Source of the DNA: Plecoglossus altivelis
Taxonomy: Eukaryota > Chordata > Actinopteri > Osmeriformes > Plecoglossidae
Assembly (NCBI GenBank): GCA_036571765.1
Contig: BROE01000013.1
Location: 9,316,857-9,380,856, forward strand
Reading direction: 5' to 3'
Length of the DNA: 64,000 nucleotides
The position numbers and the translations under genes were made by a program. Of this stretch, positions 25,511 through 38,330 are shown in pieces; the stretch's first letter is position 1, and each line of letters starts with the position of its first letter. The notes beneath the pieces were generated by a model. It had not been told where the DNA came from, made no database searches, and saw only the letters and a program-made list of their open reading frames with translations.

Positions 25511-25885
25511 AGGCTCCAATACCTTCAAAGTTTCACAAAACTCTTCATGGGGCTTATCATTGGGGGTCATTATGGGGATGGAGAGTGTGTGCGTGCATGT
25601 GTAATATTACAAGCAGACAGATTGACAGACAGGAGTTCAGTTCAGCCACTAGAAATCTGCTAAGCTGGTGTCTATCTGGGATCTAACCCACACAGACCAG
25701 GCACTGCCCACCTACATGCAAAGTATTAGCATTTCCAGCCATCTACATATGGCAAGGTTACCAGGGGCACAGCGCACTAAGGCGCTCAGTATGGACTGTG
25801 ATGCTGAATACAAATTGCTCTGCTTACACACATACACATGTGTGCACACACATGCACACCACCAACTTTTTCTTACACAAACTTT

Positions 25886-25887
<2 letters not shown>

Positions 25888-25936
<49 letters not shown>
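25888..25936. repeat. (CA)n microsatellite
   Basis: Perfect CA run of about 24 units. Confidence 0.95.
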
Positions 25937-25939
<3 letters not shown>

Positions 25940-26697
25940 TAACTCCTCTCGCTCTCAACAGCTGTTCTGGTTAGTCATTAGAGGCTCCACCAGCACCTAG
26001 TCTGTTGGGACTGAGGAAGGACATCCAGCCACGCGAGGGGAGGCAGGGAATTGAAAGAAAGAAAGGAAGAAAGGAAGAATAGGATAGAGAGAGAAAGACA
26101 GAGAGGTGTATGGGTAATATCCCACTCCCACTCAGTCTGTCAGGAGGTAGAGCTACAGACTCTGATGTAATCCAGTGAGCTCTCAGCTCAGCCATAGATG
26201 AAGCCACAGATAAAGAAGTCAATGTGAGCCATTTCATAACCAAGCCAGGAATAGTTATTATACGCACGCACACACACGCACACACACGCACACACACGCA
26301 CACTCGCAACCTCATTATACTATGGTAGGATAACCAGTAAAAGAGCAGTCCATGATAAGTCATGGTCATTCTCTCTGTTTGTTCGCTCTAGTCTCAACGG
26401 AGGATGAGAGTATGAGAGTTTGAGTGTGTGTGTTTGTGCGTGAATGGGAGCTGAAAGGGAAGCATCAGAGCAGAACAAACCAGCCTGCGGGCTACAACGC
26501 TGAGCAGTCTGAGCTCTTACTGTACACACACCCCCTGGCAAGACCTGACTCTGAACTACTGTACAACCTTTGACCTTTGCTCAGGTGGCCATGCTAATGC
26601 ATTGGGTTATGGCCAGATTTGAGCTCAAGGATATTAAAGACCATCTTGAAGGAGGTTATGGCAAGAGGGGCTAAAGAGGGGGGGGCAGAAGAGAGAG

Positions 26698-26826
26698 CAG
26701 TACATAGAGGAACAGGAGACCAGGGGGGCAGTACATAGAGGGACAGGAGACCAGGGGGGGCAGTACATAGAGGAACAGGAGACCAGGAGGGGCAGTACAT
26801 AGAGGTACAGGAGACCAGGAAGGGCA
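26698..26826. repeat. 31-32-bp tandem repeat
   Basis: Four units beginning CAGTACATAGAGG and ending GAGACCAGGRGGG. Confidence 0.85.
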
Positions 26827-26829
26827 AGT

Positions 26830-28950
26830 ACGAAGGGCAGGAGAGTACATGTGAGTGATCAGTAGTGTGTGTGTAGGTATCCCCTGGTATACAGGGGGTT
26901 AGACTGAGATGGAGACAATGATGTCACCAGACACTCTGGCAGCACAATAACTTCCTCACTGGACTAGACACAGGCTGACATACACACAAACAAACACACA
27001 TGTAGACAGAAACACACTCAGACAGCCACACTCAGACGCTCATTCACATATACACACAGATGTACAAAATACGCCCCACTTCCTGGACTGTGCTATAGAA
27101 TACCAACCAGCGGCTCATACAGAAACACAGAGCCTGGTTCAGCTCCCTTCATGTTTGCAGAAACAAGGCAGATTAAGAGCAGATGGAAGCCGCCATGATT
27201 AGCTCCGCCAGCTACACAAGTTTATCAGACACAGTCAGAGGCTGCCGAGTGTTGGGGATTAACTTCTTACAGTTTATCACCAAGCAGCACCACGTTTATT
27301 ATGGTCTGGTTGCTGCTCCTTCAGCCCGGAGAGGAGAGGAGAGGAGGCGGGAGGAGAGGGGAGGAGAGGGGAGGAGGGGAAGGAGGAGGGGAGGAGCGGA
27401 GGCGAGCAGAGCTGGGAGGAGCCCCCGCGGGACTGGCAAGAGGGGAGGAGAGGCTACTGAAAGAAGAAGGCAGGATAGGACAGGAGGTAAAGAGAGGAAG
27501 AGAGGACAGTGGTGATCAGGACAGCAGACAGGAGAGAAGACCAGGGGACAGGAAAGGAGAGATCATTTACTATTTGAAGAGGTTCAAAAGTTCCATCTAT
27601 TACAGGAAGCCATGATGGTGTCGGAACCCCCCTCCAGTAATAGACCCGCTCTTTGTATGAGTGTCCATCTGGCAAAGGGAGAGAGCAGAGAGGGGGTGAG
27701 GAACAGAGCGAGAGTTCGGGAGAGGGGAATAGAGTTTGAGAGAATGAGAGAGAAACAAAGGAAAAGGGTGAGAGAGAGAGAGAGAGAGAGAGAGTAGGCG
27801 AGAGGAAGAGAGTGTGTTGCAGAGCAGGTGCAGACAAACCTGGTGTGAGAAGCTGGAGGTATCAGGAGAGACCAGAGGAGCACAGAGGCGGCCTTCCCCC
27901 AGAATGGGAGCCGTCCTGGACCATTAGCTCTAATGGCTGTGGTCCTGTAATGTTGTTACTCCGGGAGACCTTGTCGGGAATATTTATATCAAAATGACTA
28001 AGTGGACTGTCTCAGTATTGAACCTGAGGAGAGGACGTATGTGTGTGCGTATGTGTGTGTGTATGTGTGTGTGTGTGTGCATCCGTGTTGTGTGTGTTTG
28101 CGCATGTGTGTGTATGTGTTTGCCTGCTTGTCTGGGGCTAATGTCAGGTAGAGAGAGTCTTACTGATATTCCTCCTTATCCTCAGTCACTCTTCCCACTG
28201 AGTGTAAGGATGCGATAAACAGTGTACATGTTTGTTCAGAGACTGATAAAACATGTGCCTTTTTAATGTTAAGTCATATATGCTGACTGTGTTGCAGCTG
28301 TATGTTAGTAGATCCCTTCTTCATGGTCCACCGATGCACTGCTCTGGAGGTGAGGACAGGTGACTAAGAGAGACAAGTCATTCAGGGACAATGTGAATGG
28401 AGGAGCACTGTTCTGAGGTTGGTGTCAGGGAAAAGTCCCTCTGAGCAGCTAAGCTCCGGGTATTACTCTGGACTGGTGACAGGTCTGGGACCGAGGCAGG
28501 GGATAGGAGGGATTCAGGGAGGGAGGAGGGTAAGCAGGAGAGACAGCAGGGGGCATGTTGGAGAGGACTGGAGGAAACGAGAGGAGAGGGCAGGAGGGTG
28601 AAGTGTCAGGTATCGACTCATCTACAGACGCAAATAGAGGAATCTGTACACGCCCTATCACAAGCACACGCATTAACAAATGCACATATATAAACAAACA
28701 AGCACACACACATAATAAATGCACACTTGCCCTAACATACACACATATATTTTAAGCAAAGCCTTCTAACCCATCAGCTGTTATCAGCGTGGGAAGCTAA
28801 TGCTTCTCTGGAGAGATAGATCAGAAGCAAATGAACGCACACACACACACACACCACCCTGACTCTGCCCACACATGCTCCTGACAGTACACACACACAT
28901 ACAGTTAGCACCACATCTGACAAAAGAAACATATTTTATCTGATACTGAC
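26830..28950. other. Non-coding, purine-rich patches
   Basis: Contains a GGAGA tract (27327-27410), a GA run (27770-27794) and a TG-rich stretch (28038-28120). No supported exon. Confidence 0.4.
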
Positions 28951-28996
28951 ACACACACCAGAGAGAGAGAGAAGTTGGAAGACGGACAGACGGATG

Positions 28997-29032
<36 letters not shown>

Positions 29033-29037
29033 CAGGC

Positions 29038-29086
<49 letters not shown>

Positions 29087-29138
29087 GGCAGACAGACAGG
29101 CAGGCAGGCAGGCAGACAGATATATAGATAGACAGATG

Positions 29139-29173
<35 letters not shown>
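28997..29173. repeat. Compound (GA)n(CAGA)n(GATA)n microsatellite
   Basis: GA, then about 14 CAGA/CAGG units, then about 11 GATA units in one block. Confidence 0.95.
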
Positions 29174-29356
29174 GTGGAGAGTGGGTGTAGCTGCATGTCA
29201 GAGTCAGAGTAGCAGGGCAACCAGAGAGGCTCTCCACAACGAATTCATTATCCTCTCGTCCACAAAAACATGGCTGCCGCACAGCGACCCTACAGGAGGC
29301 GTGGGTGGGGAGCAGGGGGGCGCCATCACCATAAAGGCTTCGTGCAAAACACTTAC

Positions 29357-29399
29357 CCGCAGCAGCCAATCATGGACCTCCTCCAGCTCTGATGGAACA
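29357..29399 (-). CDS. Candidate 43-nt internal exon, unknown gene
   Basis: The minus strand shows a pyrimidine-rich acceptor (CTGCCCTCCCACTCAG), 43 nt reading VPSELEEVHDWLLR in one frame, and a consensus GTAAGT donor. The peptide has the look of a helical spectrin-like segment but I cannot name it. The segment lies in a short unique patch between repeats. It could be a chance combination. Confidence 0.25.
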
Positions 29400-29937
29400 C
29401 TGAGTGGGAGGGCAGGTCCAACAGCGCCAACGTGAGCCCAAAGATCTGCCAACGTGAGTTCAAATGCTTTACCAGGTTAGACATTCACCTTGGTTAGTTT
29501 GAGTTAGAATAGGGAGTAGAGCTGGAGTTTGGGAAAACCAAAGTTTAGGGCATAAAGGAGGATTTCAACTTCCCACCTGGGTTTAAGCTAAAAGCTCAGT
29601 CACTCCCATCATACATCGTGAGTAGTGTTGCACAGTGGGGCTCCTGACTGAACTGAAGGAAAACATTCAGCATACAGTGAGTAAAAGTGTCTCCATGAAG
29701 TCACTCGGAGCTCGTCTCAGGGCTGCCTGGGTCAGTAGAGGAGGAAAGACACCTGCTCTACCTTCTGCTCTTCCTCCTCCATCACATCCTCCTACTTGTC
29801 CTGTCCCTCCTACACCTCCTGATCCTTCTCCTCCTCTAATAAGGCTGTTGTGGTGATGCTGCCCCTAGAGTCATCTGAGGTGGAGCTGCTAATGAGATTA
29901 TCTCCCTCATGTCATTATTAAACAACCGCAGCTCCCT

Positions 29938-30235
29938 CCCCCCCTCTCTCTCCTCTCCTCTCCTCTCACTCTCACTCTCTCTCTCTCTCCCCTCGCTCTC
30001 CTCTCACTCTCTCTCCTCTTTCTCTCTCATCTCACTCTTACTCACGCTCTCCTCTCATTCGTTCACTTTCACTCCTCTTTCTCCTCTCCTCTCTCTCTCT
30101 CCTCTCTCTCTTTCTCTCCTCTCACTCTAACTCTCTCACACTATTTCTGTCTCTCTCACTCTCTCCTTTCACTCTCTCTCCTCTCACTATATCTCACTCT
30201 CTCTCACTCTTTCACTTTCACTCTCTGCCTTTCTC
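29938..30235. repeat. CT-rich polypyrimidine tract
   Basis: About 300 bp of CTCTCC, CTCACT and TCTCTC units. Confidence 0.85.
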
Positions 30236-30239
30236 CTGC

Positions 30240-32790
30240 TTCCCCCTCCCATTCCTCTTCTAGTGTGTTATGCAGCAGGGTAAGAGGGTCTAGTAGCGAA
30301 TTAGAGCTGTGAAATGACTCCAGTAAATGAGGAGGTGGAGTATGGAGAGATGCAAAGACAGAAAGGAAGGACGAAGGGAAAGCACAGAACCACACAATCA
30401 ACGCACGCTAAATATATTCTCAATTATTTCTCTCCTCCTTTATCTTCTCTTCCCCTCTCCTCTGCTCTGCCTCCCTCCTCGCAACTCTTTTCCCCTCCTC
30501 TACTTTCCTCCCTTCTCCCACAGGTTCAACCAGAATTTACACATGAATAGGGGCTATAAAGTTCATAATCAATTAGAGGTCTCCATCACGATGGTGCCCT
30601 TTCCCTGCCCGACATCCTCCTCCTGCCTGACCACAGACTGTCTGCTGCCCAGACCTGCTGGCCTTCTTATTCACTCATTATACATTCTACCTTTCTACAG
30701 GGAACCAGTAATCCTCTTCTGTTCACACCAGCCAGTTTGCCAGCCAGCCAGTTAGTAGTCATACTTTCAGCCGTGCAGCCAGTAAGCTAGTCAGCTGGCC
30801 ATTCAGCCAGCCATCCATTAAATCATTTGTCCATCTCTACTGTCTGTTTTCTGAAAGCTACTGTAGTTTAGTATTCTCATTACATTTTATGGAGAAAATG
30901 TTTTACCGCTTAGATAATCCTCTCAATCAAGAGGAAAAAAAGTTCCTGGTAATTTAATGAAAATGTTATTTGAATGACACCCTAGTCGGTAAGCGATTGC
31001 CAAAGCTACAAGATATATAGGAGAACACAGACAGGAGAGGAAATGAAAATGTGGTGTCGTGGGGAGAGACAGAAGGAATAAAGAGAGTTCTGATAGTGTC
31101 ATGAAATCAGTCAGTCAAACAGTTATCAGTACCTTAGTGCTTTATGAGGTAATCAGGTTTGACAGATAATAGATAATGTGATCAGTCACAGTGAGATAGT
31201 CTCACTTCAGGGAAGTCCTCTAAGACCAGGAATTACTTTAACAAGGAACTAGCTGTACTTGTCTAAGATACAATACCAAGCGCTGATTGGACAGACACTC
31301 CAGAGACTGAGCTAATCGGACACTCCGGTGACAAGTTGATCTGCTCATTTGTCTCAGCTCAGCTACAATACCATGTGATGGGGTGAACAGGACAAGCTGA
31401 TTGGACAGACAATCAGACGTCTATCACGCTCTGATTGGACAGATGTTGCAAACATTGTGTTTTCTAACCAGACACACTGAGACGGAGCTATCCCAGTCAG
31501 AACTGTCCCTGGGATCATTAGAGCAAGGAGAGGATAGTCCGGACACCCTGCTGGGCTCCCTGAAACCATCGCCACTTTGGGTGATGAAACCCTGAAAACC
31601 TCCAGCTTCTCAGCTCACCAGTAACAGGGCTATATTCAGCTATCTGCAACCTCTCCTATTCCACTCTCTATCACTCAGAATCTCTCCACCTCCATTTTCC
31701 CCTGCTCCACTTTTGCTTCTCTTCCCCTCTCTCCATCTCTCCCTCCATGTCTTCCTTTATCCATCTAGAGATGGTAAGATAAAGGGGAGAGGCAGAGAGA
31801 CAAAGAGTGAGAGTAAGAGCGAAGGAGTGAGATTGTAAAAGATAGAACAGCAAGAGGGAAATATAATATAAAAAGTGAGGAAGTGAAGACAAGTGATACA
31901 GCAATGAGGGTTGTCATAATTTTCTATTCCTAATTCCTAATATTTCTTCACGTACAGTTGTTTGGGTGTTCTGACAGTACCACACTGCCACCTCCTGGAC
32001 AAGAAAGTAACAACATGACTACAAAGTGAGAGTCAAGGCCACAGAATGATTCTCTTTTCTGTTGCTCTCTTAGTTGTTCCTGTCTTGAGTTTGAACAACC
32101 CTACCTTGGAGATACAACACACAAGGGTCTGCTAAGGTGAAGCCTCATGCTCTAAGATGATCTCAACATTCCTGACATCGCTGATGGTATGAGCTTTTTT
32201 AAGCGTGGCCCGGTCACCTCAAACTGACGACTGCCTGTTAGAAATGTGTTTTCAATTTTCTCAAAACAATCAGTAAACAAATAACCGACAAATTCATACA
32301 TTTATAAAATGGCGAATTTTTAAATCTCGCTCTAAACACGTTCAGTGTTTGTATCTGAAAAAAATATCTGTGTCATGCCATGGTGGCCTCCAACTACCTT
32401 GCCAGAGTCACTGAACAACCTGCACTGGATGAGACTGCTGTGCCCCGGGGATGTGTGGTTGTGGCTTACTTTCTAGCTCATACTCCAGTGTTGAATGTTA
32501 CGTCTAAAAGCTGCTGTCCAATGGATCTGACAGATGGGTCTCACTGTTGTGAGAAAAATTACAAGGGGAATCCAATCTCCTTGACCCACACAACAGGTGT
32601 CACAGATAGATACTTGTCCTGATAACATTACTCCTCAAATATTTAAATTCCTCCTCAACTCGTCATTGTCTAAGCTTGGAAATGCATATACATTGTTACG
32701 TTTGGATTTAAATAAACAACCCTTGTAAATCTCGTACTTTTCAATTCACAGCATTATACTCCCTCAAAATGTATCTGCTTACGTTATCAA
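30240..32790. other. Unique sequence upstream of acp2 without supported gene
   Basis: Includes three copies of a GATTGGACAGA motif (31287, 31399 and 31433) and a CT/GA patch near 31680-31810. An ORF at 32380-32622 has no recognisable motif. Confidence 0.4.
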
Positions 32791-32799
32791 CGGGTGTCT

Positions 32800-32957
32800 T
32801 CTTGATTGGTCAAGAGAACACGCGCAAGTCGTTACGTGGCGTCTTTAAGCCCGCCCATGTTTCCTTGTTTCAGGCAGTTGATTGTTGTGCTAGCTGGCTA
32901 GCTAACAGACAGTCAGGTGTTTTGCCTCTGTCAAGCGTAGCTAGCTAACTGTATAAA
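32800..32957 (+). promoter_or_regulatory. acp2: acp2 proximal promoter and 5' UTR
   Basis: Just upstream of the acp2 start codon lie an inverted CCAAT box (GATTGGT, 32804-32810), an E-box-like GTTACGTGGC (32831-32840) and a GC box (GCCCGCCC, 32849-32856). The E-box-like site matches 8 of 10 bases of the CLEAR element bound by TFEB-family factors, which activate lysosomal genes. Its core is TACGTG, not CACGTG, so binding is an inference. The start site is not visible but probably lies between about 32,870 and 32,930. The TATAAA directly before the ATG (32952-32957) is too close to the coding start to act as a TATA box. Confidence 0.5.
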
Positions 32958-35900
32958 ATGGGCGCTTCGGCACTGCCCACGTTTATACTGACATTAGTCG
33001 TTGTTTTCAACGAAATTTTGGGAGACAGAAGACTAACATTCGTGACTGTGGTGAGTTGCCATCGTTAAAAAAAAGCCTGTTAGACGTTTAGCTTGCTAAA
33101 TAGTATCCAATCCCTTGTTGCCTCAGTCTTGTCAGTATGTCAGCTATGCGAGGCCGGATCGTTAGGTTGGGTTGCAACGAGAATATAGTCTGAAAAGGGA
33201 GTTACATTGGGTCGTGAAGACATTAGACTAGCCAGACTTGCTAGATGCCATGCACGATGGGCAGCGAGTAGAAGAACTTGGTATTCGCCAAGTCAAGTTT
33301 CACATTGCGGTTTTGCGATTGGCAACAGTTTTCTGTTGACTTTAGCTGTCTGGTCATCTCCTGCAAGGGATGTTTGTCTTGTGATCAAAAAGTGGGATTG
33401 TTGCTTAGTCAGTGTTAGACAGAAGTGAAAGCGTAACAACTCAAGACAAACACATGCTTGGCTGTAGGTCCTGGTTGAGTTTAAGTGATATGGTCTAGCA
33501 GTCTACCTGACAGCGCTAGTCAACCAGCCTTGCATTACTTAACCAGCTAGCCTGCAATTAGTTTTCTTTGTGCTCATGGACATTCCTGGAAGTCCGTGAC
33601 ATAGTAACACACAAGGGCGGATAGTTTGTTACCGGGAATACAGTCTGACCGGTCTGTAGGTTAACACGACATGGCTACATTGTGCTAGTTATACAAAACC
33701 AAGTGCAGGGAATTTTGGACGTGTTTGATGCTCCTATTTGTCGCTGTCACCTGTATGTTTGATAAGGTGGTATGTTTGCATATAGAGGTGGACTGTGTAT
33801 CCTGTTGATAATTTACCTTAACTTTCGCTGCACTCGGCAACAAAAGAAACACGTTTATCTAGTTTCCAGTTAGAGCTACATTTAGGAAACTACTATTGCC
33901 TCTGTCCTCTCAGCTGTATCGTCATGGAGACAGATCCCCTGTCAAAGCCTATCCTACAGATCCCTATCAAGAGAGCTCCTGGCCCCAGGGCTTTGGACAG
34001 CTGTCTCAGGTACACATTCATTCTCTCACATTTCTTGTTTTCTTGCTCCTTGTCTCACACACTTTTATCTTTGTTATCATTATATAAGTGATATCACTGT
34101 CATGGGTACCACTAACCCCTGCACCCTCCCTCTCTCCATCTCTCTCCCTCTCAACATCCTCCTTTTCCCCCTCTCTCCCTCTCATGCTCTCTCCTACCTC
34201 TCTTTCTCTCTCTCAACACCCCCCCTCTCTCTTTTCTTTCTTCTCCTCCCAGGAGGGGATGAGGCAGCACTTTGAGCTGGGCACGGTGCTCAGGCACAGA
34301 TACCAGGGCTTCCTGGATGAAAAGTACGACCGACACCAGGTACCTGCACCCTTAGTGGCCATCCAGTCTCTTTCTCTAATGACCCCACTAGCAAGCGGAT
34401 AATCCGCCGCACCTGTGCATCCACAGGAAGTACAACTAATGACTTGTGGCCTCCTCTCTCCCATCCAGATCTTAGTAAGGAGCACAGACTATGACCGAAC
34501 CCTGATGAGTGCCCAGGCTAACCTGGCAGGCCTCTATCCCCCCAACGGCTCCCAGGTGTTCAGACCAGGACTGGACTGGCAGCCTATCCCTGTTCACACT
34601 GTGCCCCAGGAGGAGGAGAGGGTGAGCTGCTGTGTGCTGCTGCTGCATGCTGCTGCTGCTGCTGTGGGGGATGGAAGCTGAGGGACTGGGCCCTTCATGT
34701 AGATGGCTGCTGTGTGACTAGGGATTACTGCTGTGTTTTTATATCTGCTCTTCTTTCCCCTCCAGCTGCTGTCCTTCCCCATGTTAGACTGCCCTCGCTA
34801 CCTTCTTCTCATGAACGAGACGGAGACGTCGCCAGTGTTTCTCAACATGACTGACATCTACAAGGTACTGAGCTCTCATTGCCACCTGTTTTTGTGTGGG
34901 GGGTTTTCTAAGTTTTATTTTAGTTTGTTTATCATTTTGTTTTGGAATTTTCATTAACCCAACATTGGCCAGCTTTGGTCACCATTGATATCGCAGCATA
35001 ACAACCCAATATCCAGCTTTTCCTAAAATGCAAAAACGAAAGAAATTGTAACCAAACATTTGGTTTGGTCAGCAGGATGCTGAGTTCTCCTTACAATGTC
35101 TCACTTGACTCCTTTTAGTATTGCGTTCTACATTCTCCTTATCCAAACTATCATGGTTTGCATTTAGGTCAAGAAAAACCTGTTAAATTGGAATGCTACA
35201 AACTAACCAGATTATTTAGTTCAAATTGTGCAAACCAAACGGACTTGTTCCATGTTGGTGGAAAAGGGCTATTAGAGAGGCCAGCCTGGACCTGGTGGGC
35301 TTTTTAGACCCTGACAAACAGTGTGACCATGTTCTCCTGGCAGGACTTTCTAGAGATGGTGAGGAACAAGACTGGTCTGAAGTCAGCCAGCATCGAGTCT
35401 GTCTGGAGTGTCCACGACACACTCTTCTGTGAGGTGAGCTGCACATTAAGTACAAAACAACACAGTACAGTACAAAAGGGAACAGAAGTAAGTCAATATT
35501 GAAACTATCCAGGGTGTTGTGCAGCAGCAGACAGCAGGTGCTCATCAGTGGAAGATGAAAGTAGAAATTTTGGGGTGTGGGTGCGTGTGTGCGTGTGTGC
35601 GTGTGTGTGTGTGTGTGTGATTTAGATATGTTGTGTAGCCACAGTTGAAGCCTAGGACACAACAGCTGCTTTCTGTCTTGTGACTGACCAAGAAGAGCCA
35701 GACCTCTCCACCCCCCCAGACCTCTCCTCCCCCCAGACCACTTCCCCCAAGGCATTTGTTGTGTCAGCAGAAACAGTTTGTTTTATGAGGGAGGCAAGTA
35801 GGGTTGACCACCTGTCTTGCTCATGATCTCTCTGCCCATTAAAAGAAGAGACCGCAGGAGTGTACTTATGTTTGCAGAAATCTATATAGTTTTACTGGCT

Positions 35901-37116
35901 GGAAATGGTGTGTGTGTGTGTGTCTCCTTTCCAGTCAAAGCACAACATGAGCGCCCCCTCCTGGGTGACGGAGAAGGTGATGGACAACCTGAGGAAGCTG
36001 AAGGACTTTGGTTTCCAGATCATGTTTGGAGTCCACAAGCAGCAGGAGAAGAGCCGGCTTAATGGAGGTAAGGAGGGAGAGAGAGGGGAGAGACCAGCAT
36101 CATTCTACGTCACTACTGCAACAAACTGTGTGTGTTTCTCCAGGTGTTCTGCTGGACCAGATACTGAAGAACATGTCCAAGTTCTCTGTTCCAGACCCCC
36201 AGCGTCACCTACGCATGATGATGCTGTCTGCTGTAAGAACCTCTCTCTGCTTTACCACACAATTTAGTCCTATATAAGCTTTCTCACTGTTGTGTGTGTG
36301 TGTGTGTGTGTGTGTGTCTGTCTGTAGCATGACACCACCATCGTTGCTCTTCAGTCCAGTCTGGGTATGTTCAACGGCCAGCAGCCGCCATATGCTTCCT
36401 GTCACATGTTTGAGCTCTACCAGGAAGACAATGGGTAGGTGGTTGTCATAGAAACAAGAAACACACTGCATAAAGGCTTCAGGTTCTGGCCCTGTAGGTG
36501 TTCTAGTGTAACTGATACATTAAATAGTAATACCTGCAGAGGTATCGTAGTCTATAATGACTCTGTCATGACTTCATTTGTTTCCATTTCAGTTTTGAGA
36601 TATATTAACCCCCCGTCTCCCCCTCCGTCCCCCCCAGGTCCCTTTCTGTGGCCATTTTCTATCGTAATGACAGTGCTGTAGAACCCTACCACCTGGCTCT
36701 GCCCGGCTGTGCTCTCTACTGCCCCCTAGAGGAGTTTATCCGCCTGACAAGACCCTCCATCTCAGAGGACTGGGAGAAAGAGTGCCAGCTGGACGCTTCT
36801 CCCAGGGACACGGGTATGCTGTGGCAGAGCACCAGGACACCCAGTGTTCACGCTCACACCTTCCCAAACCACCTACTGATCAGCAGGATTACATGCTGTT
36901 AGTACCTTTTTTAAACATGGACTTACACATTCAATTGTCTTCCTTCTAACCTTGTATTTTTGTCTTGCTGCCCCTCTCTCAGAACTGATGATTGGTCTAG
37001 CGGTATGTGGCTGCCTCCTCTTCCTCCTCATCATCCTCCTCCTCACCGTCATGTATCGGCAGAACGATGTGGGCGGCGGTTACAGTCATGTGATGAACGA
37101 GGGGGAGGAGTCCTGA
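32958..37116 (+). CDS. acp2: Lysosomal acid phosphatase 2, 11 coding exons, 418 aa
   Basis: A histidine acid phosphatase that hydrolyses phosphomonoesters in the lysosome lumen and reaches it as a type I membrane precursor. Exons: 32958-33050, 33914-34009, 34253-34339, 34469-34621, 34766-34864, 35344-35433, 35935-36067, 36144-36232, 36328-36434, 36638-36813, 36983-37116. All introns are GT-AG and the joined frame is open. Seen: an N-terminal signal peptide (about residues 1-22); the RHGDRSP catalytic motif at 34-40; the HD proton-donor motif at 281-282; sequons including NGS, NET, NMT, NKT, NMS and NDS; a membrane segment at about 376-398; and a short tail with YSHV at 408-411. YSHV fits the YXX-hydrophobic lysosomal sorting signal and occupies the place of the GYRHV motif in human ACP2. 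Length is close to human (423 aa). Alignment to human ACP2 is continuous in every exon, so testicular or prostatic paralogues are less likely. Confidence 0.95.
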
Positions 37117-38330
37117 CAGATGGACAAGCTCTGCCTGCTGGGCAGCCGAGGCAGCCAGCGATATGACCCCTGGGACAGCGAGGACGACTTGTGAACTTTT
37201 CCCTCCACCTTGCTAATTCAGCTGGCCGTTTAAGAGCTGGTGTTCTGTCCTGCTGTGACCACTGATTGGCTGTTTACCTGCCCCTTGCTGATGCCACAGG
37301 AGAAGGGAACATGGTTGCTTCTAATCTTGGTCTTCAACTCTGCCTTTCATGTGACGTCCTGTCCCGAGTTTGACCTCTGATAACCGAAGAGTTTATCGCT
37401 GAAAGGCGTGCGTGCGTGTCTGTGTGTGTGTGTGTGTGCGCGCGTGCGTGTGTTTGTTTGTGTGTGTGTGTGTGTCTGTGGCTTGATGCCTGTAGTTGTG
37501 GCTGCCACTCTACCGGGAGCAGGCCTTCACATTGTGGCCTGAGACTCATGGCTGACCTGGGGGAGAAGGCTTGTAAAACACTGGCACTGTTGTTCCCCCT
37601 GAGCTGAACTAGCTCTGACCCCCCCTCCCCTCCCCCCACTACCACCATCACCCTCCTGGATCTTCCCCTCTGATCATCCCCTGATTTACCCTGCAATGCA
37701 ACTTTTGTTATAACATCGCTAACACTGTTCATTCCATGTGTGATTCCTGACCCTAGTTGCTGTGCCCAACCTAAGAATGTTCTTAGTAGAATGTGATGCT
37801 TCCTCCACCCTCACACAAGCCTCCTAGAATCGAAGAGAATCCTAGAATGTTACAAGACCTCCTCATTCTAGGTTAAATCTTAAAGTGGCATCAATGGCCT
37901 TCACCTTTTATGTTTGAGAATGTTCCGAGACCATTACCATGTGATTCTAGAATGGTCTCTGAGAACATTTCCGATCAGCTTCACCAATGTCTTTTTAATA
38001 ACTTCTGCAATCATGTCAAGTCTTTTCTGATAATACTTCTTTCGTTTTGTTGAACTAATTTGCAAAGCTTGCAAATTTACTGTCAGCAGTTGTATTGCAT
38101 CAAAGTTAAGGATCATGTGTTTATTATTGCAACTTTCCCAGAGAATTAATGAAATTGTCACAATAATTTATTGTCCTTCCAGCGATAAAGGAATTCTGGG
38201 TCTGTATAGAAGGTTACCATGGTAAGATCACGGTATGAGGTGCCACGGAATAATGTTGTCTTTTTAACAAGGTCTATCCAATCAGTTGTTCTGGTATGCT
38301 GTCAAATAAAATATTGAACTTTACATTCCC
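37117..38330 (+). other. acp2: acp2 3' UTR with poly(A) signal
   Basis: The stretch after the acp2 stop contains a TG microsatellite (about 37415-37477) and C-rich sequence, and ends near a canonical AATAAA at 38305-38310. No later plus-strand coding exon for acp2 is seen. The first 25 codons after the stop (37117-37191) remain open in frame and look coding in composition. Confidence 0.6.

Noticed and set aside
32952..32957. TATAAA just before the acp2 start codon
   Set aside because: It directly abuts the ATG, so a start site 30 bp downstream would lie inside the coding sequence.
33207..33428. 73-codon ORF in acp2 intron 1
   Set aside because: It lies between two well-supported acp2 exons, with no splice sites in frame and no recognisable protein.
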